Assembly: GCF_020523825.1 (NCBI RefSeq) | Contig: NZ_JAJALK010000031.1 | Span: 1 to 32,284 of the forward strand | DNA from: Methylobacterium brachiatum | Lineage (GTDB): Bacteria > Pseudomonadota > Alphaproteobacteria > Rhizobiales > Beijerinckiaceae | Direction of reading: 5' to 3' | DNA length: 32,284 nucleotides | Shown: positions 1-7,488 of the stretch, piece by piece | Position numbering within the stretch: position 1 is the first letter of the stretch | Layout of the letters: every line of letters begins with the position of its first letter | Translations under genes and position numbers: made by a program | The notes under the pieces: model-generated | What the model was told of the DNA's origin: nothing | Databases searched by the model: none | Seen by the model: only the letters and a program-made list of their open reading frames with translations

Positions 1-611
1 CCAGTCTCACCGATCGTGCGCCGGAAAACGCCCTCGATTGCGCCTCCGCCACAGTTCGATTGCGCGCCGCTACACCTGAGCCGCATGCCTTCACGGCACG
101 GCTGCACCTCGATGGCTGGACTGGAGTCGAGATCCGTGAGGTCGTGTTCGAGGAGCACGACCACGATCACATGAACTTGGGCGACGAGGATGATGCGCAT
201 GCGCGAGCCCATGCCGAGGACATCCGGCGCCGGTTCGCGGGGCGGCAGGTGACGACGGGGCAGATCGTACTTTTTGGCCTGACCGGCGGTCTGATCCCGT
301 GCCCGGCGGCGATTACCGTGCTGCTGCTCTGCATCCAGTTGAAACAGTTCAGCCTCGGGTTCGCGCTGGTGGTCTGTTTCAGCGTTGGGTTGGCGATCAC
401 AATGGTATCGGCGGGCGTGCTGGCGGCGCTCAGCGTCAAACACGTCGCCTCGCGCTTGTCCGGGTTCAGTGGCTTCGCCCGGCAGGCCCCCTACGCCTCG
501 GCAATGCTGATCGTGCTGGTCGGCCTCTACACGGGCTGGCTTGGCTGGCAGGGCATCCACGATGATGCGGACGCACATGCCGCCGTGGCAGGTGTTTCTC
601 GGGGTGCCTGA
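1..611 (+). CDS. rcnA: Nickel/cobalt efflux protein RcnA, C-terminal part (cut by window edge)
   Basis: Membrane exporter that pumps Ni2+/Co2+ from the cytoplasm. The reading frame is open to the first base of the window, so the N-terminal half lies outside. Visible are a cytoplasmic loop rich in His and acidic residues (EEHDHDHMNLGDEDDAHARAH), typical of RcnA metal-binding loops, and then the conserved membrane core GLTGGLIPCPAAITVLLL with the Pro-Cys-Pro motif, followed by two more hydrophobic segments and a His/Asp-containing tail. The TTG at position 60 is not a credible start because homologous-looking sequence continues upstream of it. It sits next to chromate genes, in keeping with a multi-metal resistance island. 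Family assignment rests on recognised motifs; metal specificity (Ni, Co or both) is inferred. Confidence 0.85.
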   Translation, partial: SLTDRAPENALDCASATVRLRAATPEPHAFTARLHLDGWTGVEIREVVFEEHDHDHMNLGDEDDAHARAHAEDIRRRFAGRQVTTGQIVLFGLTGGLIPCPAAITVLLLCIQLKQFSLGFALVVCFSVGLAITMVSAGVLAALSVKHVASRLSGFSGFARQAPYASAMLIVLVGLYTGWLGWQGIHDDADAHAAVAGVSRGA

Positions 612-657
612 ATAGGCCACTGCCAGGGTTCGCCCCAGGCGACGCGTCGGAGGGTTT

Positions 658-861
658 ATGGGCTACATCATCGCTGGGGCGAACCTCGCCAACGCCGAGG
701 CGCCACGCGTCAGCTTTCGGGTTCAAACGGCTGCTGATGCGCTGGAGAAGATCGAGGAACTGGAGCGCGGCGGCTACCGCGTGCGCATCTCGTCGAGCGA
801 GGGTGACGAGGTTCTGATCGCGACCATCAAGGCCAGGGTCGTACTGGAAGAGGAGCACTGA
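658..861 (+). CDS. Small hypothetical protein (67 aa)
   Basis: Not recognised. A good Shine-Dalgarno (GGAGGG, about 4 bases before ATG) supports the start, and the gene follows the rcnA stop by 46 bases on the same strand, so it may be cotranscribed. The protein is soluble, with a helical stretch rich in Glu/Lys (DALEKIEELERGGYRVRIS) followed by a likely beta strand. There is no signal peptide, metal motif or membrane segment. The charged helix-strand pattern resembles small hypothetical proteins common on Methylobacterium replicons, but no function can be given. Confidence 0.6.
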   Translation: MGYIIAGANLANAEAPRVSFRVQTAADALEKIEELERGGYRVRISSSEGDEVLIATIKARVVLEEEH

Positions 862-981
862 AGCTGCGCCGACAGGGCCTCGTCCCACCATCACGGAACT
901 CAGCGCAGTTATGTGCAGGTTACCAAAGTCCGTGCCTGTGCTGTGCTATGGCTTGTCCGCTAATGGTCGATTATCTGCATC

Positions 982-1215
982 TCAGTCCTTCATGGTCGCC
1001 ACGATGCGCGCGATCTCCTCGATGCGATGCGATGCGCATGGAGCAGGACAGCAGCCGCGCCCTCATCTCCCAAATGATCATCAGGCCACCAGTGGCCGTC
1101 ACCCAGTTTACGCAGCAGTTCACCGCTGCTCTCGTGCTGCCGCTTGAGTGCGGCTACTGCGCCTTCGCACTTATGCAGGCTTGAAGGTTCCGTAAGCCCA
1201 GCCCTATGAACGGCG
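982..1215 (-). pseudogene. Fragment of a hypothetical gene broken by a 5-bp repeat expansion
   Basis: Read on the minus strand, the stretch codes for LRKLGDGHWWPDDHLGDEG and continues to LLHAHRI. There a (GATGC)x3 tract (plus-strand 1021-1035) throws the frame off. Removing one 5-base unit restores the sequence HRIEEIARIVATMKD and a natural TGA at 982-984. The upstream part has no start codon before an in-frame stop, so the 5' end is missing too. Family unknown. The coherent protein-like sequence on both sides of the repeat is what argues for a real, recently broken gene. Confidence 0.5.
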
Positions 1216-1504
1216 GTGAGTCAGCTCGGACCCCCTTTTTAATTTCCCGACGCGCAAACCTGACAGATTTATGTGCCTGGAAACCGTCGGTTTTCGATGC
1301 CGCAGATGATCGGACAGATGTCCTAATTGAGTGGTAATCCGTCATACGATTGCCGCCCGAAAGCCCGACATTGGGCTTACGGTTAAGCACTAGCCTGAGG
1401 GGCTCCTGGGCCGGATCGGGATCTGGAGGACCGTCAACCGCGAACTTGCGATAAGTACTTACGGACGCCCGCGGGACGGACGTACTGGCGCTACCTTGGC
1501 TGTC
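1216..1504. other. Stretch without a recognisable gene
   Basis: No convincing coding sequence on either strand. A 78-codon minus-strand frame here has no ribosome binding site and an unlikely composition. The segment probably holds the remains of rearrangement between rcnA and the chromate/cytochrome block. Confidence 0.4.
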
Positions 1505-1900
1505 TCAGGGAGCACGAAGGTCGGCCTCGAAAGCCGGATAGATCGGATGTCTCAATTCCACGTGGTTCGCGGCGATCCACATCTCATAACACTCGTCGAG
1601 GATACCTGGTCGTCGCTTACACAGATGATCGTCCGAGACCCGCCAAGTGCCTTTGCTGATATCGCCATCGCTATCGATCACGAGTTTTCCTGAGCGTTCG
1701 TAGGTCTCACTCATGTGGGCGTAATCCGTAAGCATCTTTCCAGTCAGCGTCGTCCTGATCTCCATCCCTGAGAGCCGACGCATCTCCGATGCCTGCGATA
1801 CGTTCCCGCTGCCTAAAACACCGATCAAAACGCACAGCAATATGTGCTGCATGACCGTGCTTCGGCGGCCAGCTCGTAAACGGTCAAGGCTAGACGACAT
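1505..1900 (-). CDS. Small periplasmic protein of the ChrA-linked family, copy 1
   Basis: About 131 aa with an N-terminal signal segment (MQHILLCVLIGVLGSG, cleavage likely after SQA). The start at 1900 is chosen for its upstream GGAG; a shorter start at 1852 (MQHI) is possible. The mature part shares its layout with two other proteins in this window (4742-5116 and 11479-11835): an RxLxGxEI opening, LTGK-LTD, an aromatic-rich middle, G-TWRV--D-LC, a second Cys before a W-A-N/G motif (here CYEMWIAANHVELRH). The paired Cys residues could form a disulphide. It lies 91 bases downstream of the cytochrome b gene on the same strand and is probably cotranscribed. The family has no name I can give with confidence; association with chromate genes suggests an envelope role in chromate or oxidant tolerance. 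Confidence 0.72.
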   Translation of the reverse strand: MSSSLDRLRAGRRSTVMQHILLCVLIGVLGSGNVSQASEMRRLSGMEIRTTLTGKMLTDYAHMSETYERSGKLVIDSDGDISKGTWRVSDDHLCKRRPGILDECYEMWIAANHVELRHPIYPAFEADLRAP

Positions 1901-1991
1901 TGATGCGCTCCGGGAAGACTGAAGTTCCGCAAGATCGATTCCAGACGTTGCCTGGCACACCGGATTGACCCGGCGAGCTGCTCGGCAGCGA

Positions 1992-3308
1992 TCATGCGCC
2001 TCGATCACACACGCTCTCCGATGACATCTGCATGCCAGTCAGAGGTTCAGGCTGTGATCTCCGGTCAGCCTTCGCTTGCGTTGCAGGGAAATTCAGCACG
2101 CTTTCCAGGATCGAGCCCGGCATTGGGGTCGGTGTCTCAAACAGTCCAACAAGTGGCATGATAATTAGGAAATGCGCGAAGTAGTAAATCGTGCAGATCC
2201 TCGCTGCGATGACGTAGCCGCCTGTCGGCGGTTTGGCGCCGAGCCATCCGAGCCCGACACAAACGAGGACAAACACGCAGAAGAACTGGCGATAAACGGG
2301 CCGGTAGTTGGCCGAGCGCACAGGCGAAGTGTCGAGCCAGGGAACGAGTACAAGGACGAGCACTGCCCCAAACATCGCCGTCACACCGCCGAGCTTATCC
2401 GGGACGGCACGTAGGATTGCATAGAAGGGGAGAAAGTACCATTGTGGCACGATCTCTGCTGGCGTCACTGCTGGGTTTGCGGGGATATAATTGTCTGCCG
2501 CCAATGTATAATTTGGAATGTAAAATACAAGCCATGCGAAAATAATCATAGAAATAATTAGAGCCAAGCCGTCTTTCGCTGTCATGTAAGGATGAAACGG
2601 AACTGAATCTTTGCTGGACTTAATCGGTATACCGGTCGGGTTGTTATTGCCCGGAACATGCAATGCCCAAATGTGCAGGACGACCATTCCCACGATCATG
2701 AAGGGCAGAAGATAGTGAAGCGAGAAGAAGCGGTTCAGGGTCGGATCACCCACAGAGTACCCGCCCCAAAGTAGGGAAACGATTGTGCCGCCGACCAATG
2801 GAACGGCGGAGAACAAATTGGTTATAACGGTCGCACCCCAAAAACTTTCCTGTCCCCATGGCAGTACGTAACCGATAAAGGCTGTGGCCATCATCAACAG
2901 AAAAATAACAATACCAATTAAATACAAAACTTCTCGCGGGGCTTTGTAAGAACCGTAATAAAGATTGCGAAAAATATGAACATAAACAGCGAAAAAAAAC
3001 ACCGACACACCGTTGGCATGCGCGTAACGTAAGAGCCAACCGTAATTCACGTCACGCATGATATGCTCGACCGAGTCGAAGGCAAGTTTTGCATCAGGCT
3101 TGTAGTGCATGGCGAGCCAGATGCCGGTCGCGATCTGCTCCAGCAACATGAAGGCGAGAACGCCGCCAAAAGTCCAAAAGTAGGTGAGGTTCCTGGGCAC
3201 CGGAAAGGCTACGAACGATGAGTGGAGTAGCCCCCCAAGTGGCAGTCTGCTCTCAAGCCACTTGGCCAATCTGCCCTTCGGGACATACGCAACCGGATGC
3301 TGGTTCAT
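1992..3308 (-). CDS. petB: Cytochrome b (bc1-type) orphan paralogue with PQWY instead of PEWY
   Basis: A 438-aa cytochrome b of the bc1 complex, an inner-membrane protein with about eight helices that carries two b haems and normally oxidises quinol at the Qo site. The start at 3308 has GGAG seven bases upstream and places the four haem-ligand histidines at H97, H111, H198 and H212, the same numbers as in Rhodobacter; an ORF extended upstream would add non-homologous sequence. Other conserved parts: YVLPWGQESFWGATVITNL and SVGDPTLNRFFSLHYLLPF. At residues 288-291 the Qo motif reads P-Q-W-Y (codon CAA) where nearly all family members have P-E-W-Y. No Rieske (petA) or cytochrome c1 (petC) gene is present nearby. 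Its base composition is lower in GC than the genes to the right. It may be a redox protein working with the chromate/superoxide genes or a spare subunit; the gene symbol is by family only. Confidence 0.9.
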   Translation of the reverse strand: MNQHPVAYVPKGRLAKWLESRLPLGGLLHSSFVAFPVPRNLTYFWTFGGVLAFMLLEQIATGIWLAMHYKPDAKLAFDSVEHIMRDVNYGWLLRYAHANGVSVFFFAVYVHIFRNLYYGSYKAPREVLYLIGIVIFLLMMATAFIGYVLPWGQESFWGATVITNLFSAVPLVGGTIVSLLWGGYSVGDPTLNRFFSLHYLLPFMIVGMVVLHIWALHVPGNNNPTGIPIKSSKDSVPFHPYMTAKDGLALIISMIIFAWLVFYIPNYTLAADNYIPANPAVTPAEIVPQWYFLPFYAILRAVPDKLGGVTAMFGAVLVLVLVPWLDTSPVRSANYRPVYRQFFCVFVLVCVGLGWLGAKPPTGGYVIAARICTIYYFAHFLIIMPLVGLFETPTPMPGSILESVLNFPATQAKADRRSQPEPLTGMQMSSESVCDRGA

Positions 3309-3512
3309 TTGCGTCTCCGATCTGTACAGACGGGCAGAATAGTCTTGCAATTTCCGTTGGGTCTTCGTCTTGATGAGCGCCTGTTGTTTATTCATCCAAG
3401 TGTTACCGAATTCAGGTCCGCTTCTGTGGTAGCTAGAGGGGGGCGTCTTCCGGAAGTTCATCCTTACGATGCAGTTGAATGCGCTGGCCATCTCGCCGAT
3501 GAAACCGGCCTC

Positions 3513-3727
3513 CTAGATCATCGCCTCGCTACCGCCTTCGACGATCTCCTTCAGAAGCCACTCGAAATCCTCCCGGTACTGCTCGCCCGTTGGAAGAGCG
3601 CATACCGCATTTTGACAGGCACGGCTCCAATTGAGCTGAGGCGGCGCCGGATCTTCACACGGAAATACGCGGGCTTTGTCGGGATCTGCTGCAACAGCAA
3701 AAGCCAACCTTGCCCGGCAACTGTCAT
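3513..3727 (-). pseudogene. chrB: chrB remnant (N-terminal domain, frameshifted and stopped)
   Basis: Minus-strand frame starting at ATG 3727 reads GWLLLLQQIPTKPAYFRVKI, nearly the same as the N-terminal domain of the intact ChrB at 7714-8709. It then loses frame at a Lys-Asn junction, consistent with deletion of one base, and continues in the next frame as ALPTGEQYREDFEWLLKEI and GGSEAMI. A TAG then replaces the Trp codon found in the intact copy (AMIWEA). The rest of chrB, including its C-terminal domain, is gone. A GGGAGG lies upstream. The remnant sits just upstream of the cytochrome b gene, so read-through from an old chrB promoter could drive that gene. This is one of several signs that one of two chromate clusters has decayed. 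Confidence 0.8.
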
Positions 3728-3782
3728 CTCTTGTCCGAGATCACACCTCCCTTACATCGAAAACAGCCGCTATGAAACTTCT

Positions 3783-3803
3783 ATTCCATTTTAAATTCGG
3801 AAT
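3783..3803. promoter_or_regulatory. AT-rich inverted repeat between decayed chrB and the SOD gene
   Basis: ATTCC and GGAAT arms flank an AT-rich 11-base centre in an otherwise GC-rich gap (3728-3999) with no credible gene. A TTATACT hexamer-like element follows at about 3813-3819 on the plus strand. The gap separates the stop of the SOD gene (4000) from the chrB remnant and probably carried the promoter of the latter. Weak evidence. Confidence 0.3.
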
Positions 3804-3999
3804 GAAACAAGTGTTATACTGTCCGAGCAGGCAAGGAGGCGTGTGAAGTGACTGACCCATTCTGACGCTCTGGAATTTGGGAAGCCGGGCCTTCGCTTGT
3901 TCCCCGTGAGGGGTGATCGGGTCTCGTGGCTGCGGTCACGACCGCGACGCCAAGGATGAGCAGCAGCCCGACCACAGCAACGAGGACCAATCGCGCGCA

Positions 4000-4713
4000 T
4001 CAGGCTCGGCTCGCCTCGTCATAGAGGCGGTCGGCGTTGTCCCAGCGGATCACCTTCATGAAGACGTCGACGTAGTTGCCGGCCTTGGCCCCGAAATCCA
4101 TCTGATAAGCGTGCTCGTACATATCCATCGCGACGATCGGCGTGCCACCGGCCAGCGTGGTGGTGTGGTCGGCCGCCCAGGCGTTGACGAGGCGCTTGTC
4201 GCGGGGACTATAGGTCAGCAGCACCCAGCCGGCCCCCCCACCCTCGGCGCGGCCCATCGCGGTGAACTGCGCGCGCCAGCGCTCGACGCTGCCGAAATCA
4301 CGGATCATTGCCGCTTCCAGCGCCGGACCAGGCTTGCTCTGGTCGCCGAGCCCGGCGAAGAACAGCTCGTGCAGGATCATCGAGTTGGTGGCGATCAGCT
4401 CTTCGCGCTTCAGCCCGTTGATCACGAAGCCGGGTGTTTTTTCATAATCCATGGTAGCTAGCTGATCGGCGATGCTATTGAGCCGCTTCACGGCGCCGAC
4501 ATAGTTGTTCTCATAGTGGCTGATCAGGATGCGCTCGCTCATGCCGGAAATCTTCTGAGGATCGAGCGGCAGCGGCTTGATGGCGTAGGGCGGCAGCTTC
4601 GGAGTGGGTGGGTTGCCGGCGGGCGTCTCGGCGGCCGAGCCGGCCCCCAGGCCGACGGCTGCGAGGCTGCCCCCGGCTAGGAACAGTTCACGGCGCTCGA
4701 TCGGATTAGTCAT
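4000..4713 (-). CDS. chrC: Exported Fe/Mn-type superoxide dismutase (ChrC-like)
   Basis: A 237-aa protein that dismutates superoxide. It starts at 4713 (GAGAGG a few bases upstream). Residues 1-27 form a twin-arginine-type signal, ERRELFLAGG followed by a hydrophobic Ala/Gly stretch, so the enzyme is probably exported folded, with its metal, to the periplasm. Metal ligands of the Fe/Mn-SOD fold are present: H66 (ISHYENNY), H115 (ILHELFF), D197 and H201 (DMYEHAY). It is the last gene of a minus-strand run with a rhodanese-ChrB fusion and a broken chrA. In known chr clusters (Cupriavidus, Ochrobactrum) chrC encodes an SOD of this type, thought to remove superoxide generated by Cr(VI) reduction. 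The canonical WEHAYY is MYEHAYQ here, as in other ChrC-like sequences; activity is inferred. Confidence 0.85.
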   Translation of the reverse strand: MTNPIERRELFLAGGSLAAVGLGAGSAAETPAGNPPTPKLPPYAIKPLPLDPQKISGMSERILISHYENNYVGAVKRLNSIADQLATMDYEKTPGFVINGLKREELIATNSMILHELFFAGLGDQSKPGPALEAAMIRDFGSVERWRAQFTAMGRAEGGGAGWVLLTYSPRDKRLVNAWAADHTTTLAGGTPIVAMDMYEHAYQMDFGAKAGNYVDVFMKVIRWDNADRLYDEASRA

Positions 4714-4741
4714 GGATCCTCTCTTTCGGGAAGGCTGCCCG

Positions 4742-5116
4742 CTACCGGCGGGACTGAGGTTTGTGGAGGATGCCGGCGTCCGGTAGGGTCCCGTCGTCGC
4801 GTCGGAGGTCGACGGCGTTGCCGGCCGCCCAGACCTGGAAGCAGCGGGCGCCGTCAGGACCGCCATCGAGGCAGAGCTCGTCGCCGCGGACGCGCCAGGC
4901 GCCGGTCCGGATCGTGCCCATCGACACCGATCGCTGCCGACCGCCCCGCTCGAAGCCGTAGGTCCAGTGCACGTCCTCGGTCAGTTCCATGCCGGGTAGC
5001 CGAGCGGTGAGGTCGCGCCCCGGCAACCGCCGGAAGGGTTCGGCGGCGTTCACGGGCGCTGGTCCGGCTGACGCGAGGGCAAGGACGAGCAGCATCAGGA
5101 ACGGGGAGCGCGTCAT
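4742..5116 (-). CDS. Small periplasmic protein of the ChrA-linked family, copy 2
   Basis: A 124-aa protein with a clear Sec signal (MTRSPFLMLLVLALASAGPAPVNA). The mature part carries the family pattern also seen at 1505-1900 and 11479-11835: FRRLPGRDL, MELTEDVHWTYGF, GAWRVRGDELC, CFQVWAAG, then DLRRDDGTLPDAGIL. Two Cys bracket the middle of the domain. The ATG overlaps the stop of the upstream gene (TAATG) and a GGAG lies upstream, so translation is coupled to the LamG-like protein. Next downstream is the chrC-type SOD. Function unknown; repeated linkage to chrA and chrC points to a periplasmic role in chromate or oxidant defence. Confidence 0.78.
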   Translation of the reverse strand: MTRSPFLMLLVLALASAGPAPVNAAEPFRRLPGRDLTARLPGMELTEDVHWTYGFERGGRQRSVSMGTIRTGAWRVRGDELCLDGGPDGARCFQVWAAGNAVDLRRDDGTLPDAGILHKPQSRR

Positions 5117-5727
5117 TACCGCAGCTCCTCGACGTCGAGACGGTCGAACCAGGTGACGCTGTCAGCCTTGGTCCAGAACGCGATCTTGCCGGGGCTCCGG
5201 AACGTCTCGTCCACGGCAGTGAACAGCTCGCGCCCGTCGAAGGACACCGCGAAGCGGTCCTCGCGCGCGGTGATCGCCAGCTCGTGCCAAGCACCCGCCG
5301 TCACCGGCAAGTCGGCACCGGCCAGCTGGACGCGCCGGCCAGCCGTCACCTTGTAGAAGCGCACGTTGCTCTCGAGCGCGTTCGCGCGGACGAGGTAGTA
5401 GTTGTTCCGGTCGAGGAGCCGGAGCGCCATGCCACCGGCCTGGTCGACCGAGCCCGCCATCGGTTTGATCCGGGTTCGCACCCTCACGTCCGCGGGGGCG
5501 GTCGCCATCCGGATCAGCAGCGGGAAGCGGTCGTCGGTCGGGTCATCGCTCGTCTGCACAACAGCGCGACCGTCCGCGGCTTCGGCGTCGACGACCGTCT
5601 CCCATCGGCCGGGGGTACCGGGTCCCGTCTGCATCGCCTCGAAACCGGGCAGCTCCGCTGATCGGGCCGATCCGCAGAGAACACAGATGAGCACGGCCAC
5701 CCGGCTCGTCGCGAGCGATTGTCTCAT
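5116..5727 (-). CDS. Secreted LamG/DUF1080-like domain protein
   Basis: A 203-aa protein with an N-terminal signal peptide (VAVLICVLCGSARSAE). The remainder is one jelly-roll domain like the concanavalin/DUF1080 group: alternating beta strands with MALRLLDRNNYYLVRANALE, RFYKVTAGRRVQLAG, AGAWHELAITAREDRFAVSF and a final GKIAFWTKADSVTWFDRLDV. This fold binds carbohydrate or acts as a hydrolase in relatives, but no catalytic residues can be pinned here. The start ATG overlaps the stop of the decayed chrA reading frame, and its own stop overlaps the next start, so it belongs to a tightly packed operon with the rhodanese-ChrB fusion and the SOD. Its role in a chromate cluster is not established. 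Confidence 0.75.
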   Translation of the reverse strand: MRQSLATSRVAVLICVLCGSARSAELPGFEAMQTGPGTPGRWETVVDAEAADGRAVVQTSDDPTDDRFPLLIRMATAPADVRVRTRIKPMAGSVDQAGGMALRLLDRNNYYLVRANALESNVRFYKVTAGRRVQLAGADLPVTAGAWHELAITAREDRFAVSFDGRELFTAVDETFRSPGKIAFWTKADSVTWFDRLDVEELR

Positions 5728-6101
5728 CGGACGACCCCAGCAAACTTCAGGAGGACGCCGGCCGCGGCGCAGCCAGCCAGGATCGAGACCATGCGACCTT
5801 CAAGCGAAACACAGCCTGGACGGCCACGGCGGCTAGCCCCAGCGCATTCGGATCGAGGCTGGCGAGCACCGGAGCATCGATGCGCAGCGGGCCGCCCGCG
5901 AACGGGAGGACCTCGGCGAACACCGTGTGGATAGCGAACCAGACTGCGAGGTTGAGGATCACCCCGATCACTGCCGCGGTGCGTCACCGCGATCTGCCCG
6001 GCCGGGCCCCCGAACGAGAGCGCGGCGATGCGGGTCCAGACTGGTGCGGCTTCAGCGAGGGTGACGGGCGGCACGGCAGCATTCAAGATGGCGGTGCTCA
6101 T
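5724..6101 (-). pseudogene. chrA: chrA with large internal deletion plus frameshift
   Basis: The first 40 or so codons match the N-terminus of ChrA (AEAAPVWTRIAALSFGGPAG). The sequence then jumps to the extreme C-terminal part, which continues in another frame as GVILNLAVWFAIHTVFAE and PVLASLDPNALGLAA. Compared with the intact chrA at 10046-11479, about 1 kb (some 340 codons) is missing between the QIAV motif and the last membrane segments. A second lesion, apparently one lost base near FRLKV-GM, returns the frame to MVSILAGCAAAGVLLKFAG, so the original stop codon and its overlap with the next ATG survive. ATG 6101 follows the rhodanese-ChrB stop by two bases. It cannot encode a working chromate transporter. 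Confidence 0.88.
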
Positions 6102-6103
6102 GG

Positions 6104-6934
6104 TCACACCCCCGACCGCGGCTTGTTGGTCGGCCGGTTGTGGTCCTCATCGGTCGCATCGCGACACCATCGGTAGAAGGCGTCGTAAAGGAGCATGCCC
6201 GCGTCGAGTTGCGCGAGGTCGTTGGCGTAGATCCGGGACAGGCCGAGCGACGCGGCAAGCAGTCCCGCCGCCTCGGGCGCAAGATCCGGCCGAGCTGTAT
6301 CGGCACCGCGCACGAGCGTGGCGAGGTGCAGCAGCGGCGGCGTTGCGAGGCCGAGCTCCTGGACCATGACATCGAAGGTGCAAAGCTCGCCACGGTGGTT
6401 CCAGAACACCTCGGGCGCATCGATATCGAACGCCTCGCCGTTGAAACGCCGTGCGACCTCCTCGACCTCGCTCGGCGGCACGAAAAGGAACACCGCCTCG
6501 CGATCGATGAACCGGCGGATTAGCCAGGGACAGGCGATGCGGTCGACCTTCGGCCGGGCGCGGGTCACCCAGACGGTCCGCCCCTGACCGTCGCAATTCT
6601 GGAGCTTGTCAGCGGGGACCATCGGCAGCCCCGCCCGCGCCCACTCCGCCGTGCCGCCGTCGAGAGCCTCGGCGGCGATGCCGGTTGTGCGGAGCCAAGC
6701 GGCCACGCCGTGACTGAGCTTGTGGCCGCGCTGGCAGATCACGACGGCAGGCCGACTGCCCAGCGAGGGGGCCCACTCGGCGACAGCATCCCATTGGCGC
6801 GGTCGCGAACCCGGGATCAGGCGCGGGTCTTCAGCAAAGTCGCGTGTGGTGCGCACGTCGACGAGCACTGGACAAGCCGGGGTGCCGATCAGGCGTGCGA
6901 GTTTGTCGACGGAGATGGTGTTGGGCACGGGCAT
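6104..6934 (-). CDS. Rhodanese-ChrB fusion (chromate resistance)
   Basis: A 276-aa protein with two domains. Residues about 1-105 form a rhodanese-like domain with Asp in VLVDVRTTRDF and an active-site loop CQRGHKLS (Cys67). Residues about 128-270 form the ChrB C-terminal domain, opening WVTRARPKVDRIACPWLIRR and holding ELCTFDVMVQE and RGADTARPDL. It looks like a fusion of what other chr clusters carry as ChrE (rhodanese) and a ChrB-type domain. The start at 6934 has AGGA about seven bases upstream; an ORF start at 6997 is less likely. It lacks the DNA-binding N-terminal half of ChrB, so it is probably an enzyme or thiol carrier rather than a repressor. It leads the operon that continues with the broken chrA, the LamG-like protein, the small periplasmic protein and chrC. 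Confidence 0.85.
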   Translation of the reverse strand: MPVPNTISVDKLARLIGTPACPVLVDVRTTRDFAEDPRLIPGSRPRQWDAVAEWAPSLGSRPAVVICQRGHKLSHGVAAWLRTTGIAAEALDGGTAEWARAGLPMVPADKLQNCDGQGRTVWVTRARPKVDRIACPWLIRRFIDREAVFLFVPPSEVEEVARRFNGEAFDIDAPEVFWNHRGELCTFDVMVQELGLATPPLLHLATLVRGADTARPDLAPEAAGLLAASLGLSRIYANDLAQLDAGMLLYDAFYRWCRDATDEDHNRPTNKPRSGV

Positions 6935-6958
6935 GGCGCGTCCTTGCATCGAATGCAG

Positions 6959-6992
6959 CCGGGCGGGCGGGCGCTCCTGCCTGTCCGCCCGG
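6959..6992. promoter_or_regulatory. Inverted repeat upstream of the rhodanese-ChrB operon
   Basis: CCGGGCGG (6959-6966) and CCGCCCGG (6985-6992) form an 8-bp inverted repeat inside the probable leader of the operon starting at 6934. It could form a strong RNA hairpin about 25 bases before the start codon, or bind a regulator. Function inferred only from position. Confidence 0.35.
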
Positions 6993-7138
6993 TACAAGTT
7001 GGATATCCTGCCAGCTGAGCCAGTCGGTATCTAGAGATTGTTCGGTCGCAATATCCACATTGAAATTGCGCGCGATCATTAGTAAATCAGCACTCAAAAG
7101 AGTCGGTTCGTTGCAGACCGAAGTCCTGACATTTCCAA

Positions 7139-7393
7139 TTAATCATCGTCGTCTTCTGGTTTGCTTTTGCCGGTCTGTGGGTCGACATCAAGTTTTTCCG
7201 ACTTGCCGTTCTTCACTGCTGTCACATCGACATGATCCCCTTCAGTTTTTACGATGCGAATATCGGAGTATCCTTGTGCCTCAAGGTATTGCCTGATCTT
7301 GGGCTCGTCGACTGTTGCGGCTGTCAGAACTCCTGCGGTTAAGGCAGTTACCCCAGCAGCTGTCACGAACATGCCCAGTTTCCACATCGACAT
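7139..7393 (-). CDS. Small secreted PepSY-like protein
   Basis: An 84-aa protein. A very good Shine-Dalgarno (AAAGGAGG) precedes the ATG at 7393. The N-terminus is a signal or anchor segment (GMFVTAAGVTALTAGVLTA). The rest resembles a single PepSY-type unit: a helix with EPKIRQYLEAQGYSDIRIVK followed by strands DHVDVTAVKNGKSEKLDVD, and a very acidic tail (KPEDDDD). PepSY domains are often periplasmic and found with regulators, peptidases or redox/metal systems. It lies between the two chromate clusters, and the GATACG-N2-CGTATC repeat lies about 96 bases upstream. Its role is unknown; the acidic tail might bind cations. Confidence 0.75.
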   Translation of the reverse strand: MSMWKLGMFVTAAGVTALTAGVLTAATVDEPKIRQYLEAQGYSDIRIVKTEGDHVDVTAVKNGKSEKLDVDPQTGKSKPEDDDD

Positions 7394-7488
7394 TGCATTC
7401 CTCCTTTAGGAAGCGGCGTAGCGGGTAGGCCGGCGTTAGCTTCGGCTCTCGAACAGGGCCCAGCCGCCTGCCCGTGACCCTATCTTAC

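Noticed and set aside
3309..3491. Longer start for cytochrome b at 3491 or 3395
   Set aside because: Start 3308 has GGAG and aligns the haem ligands with Rhodobacter numbering; the upstream codons come from the chrB remnant.
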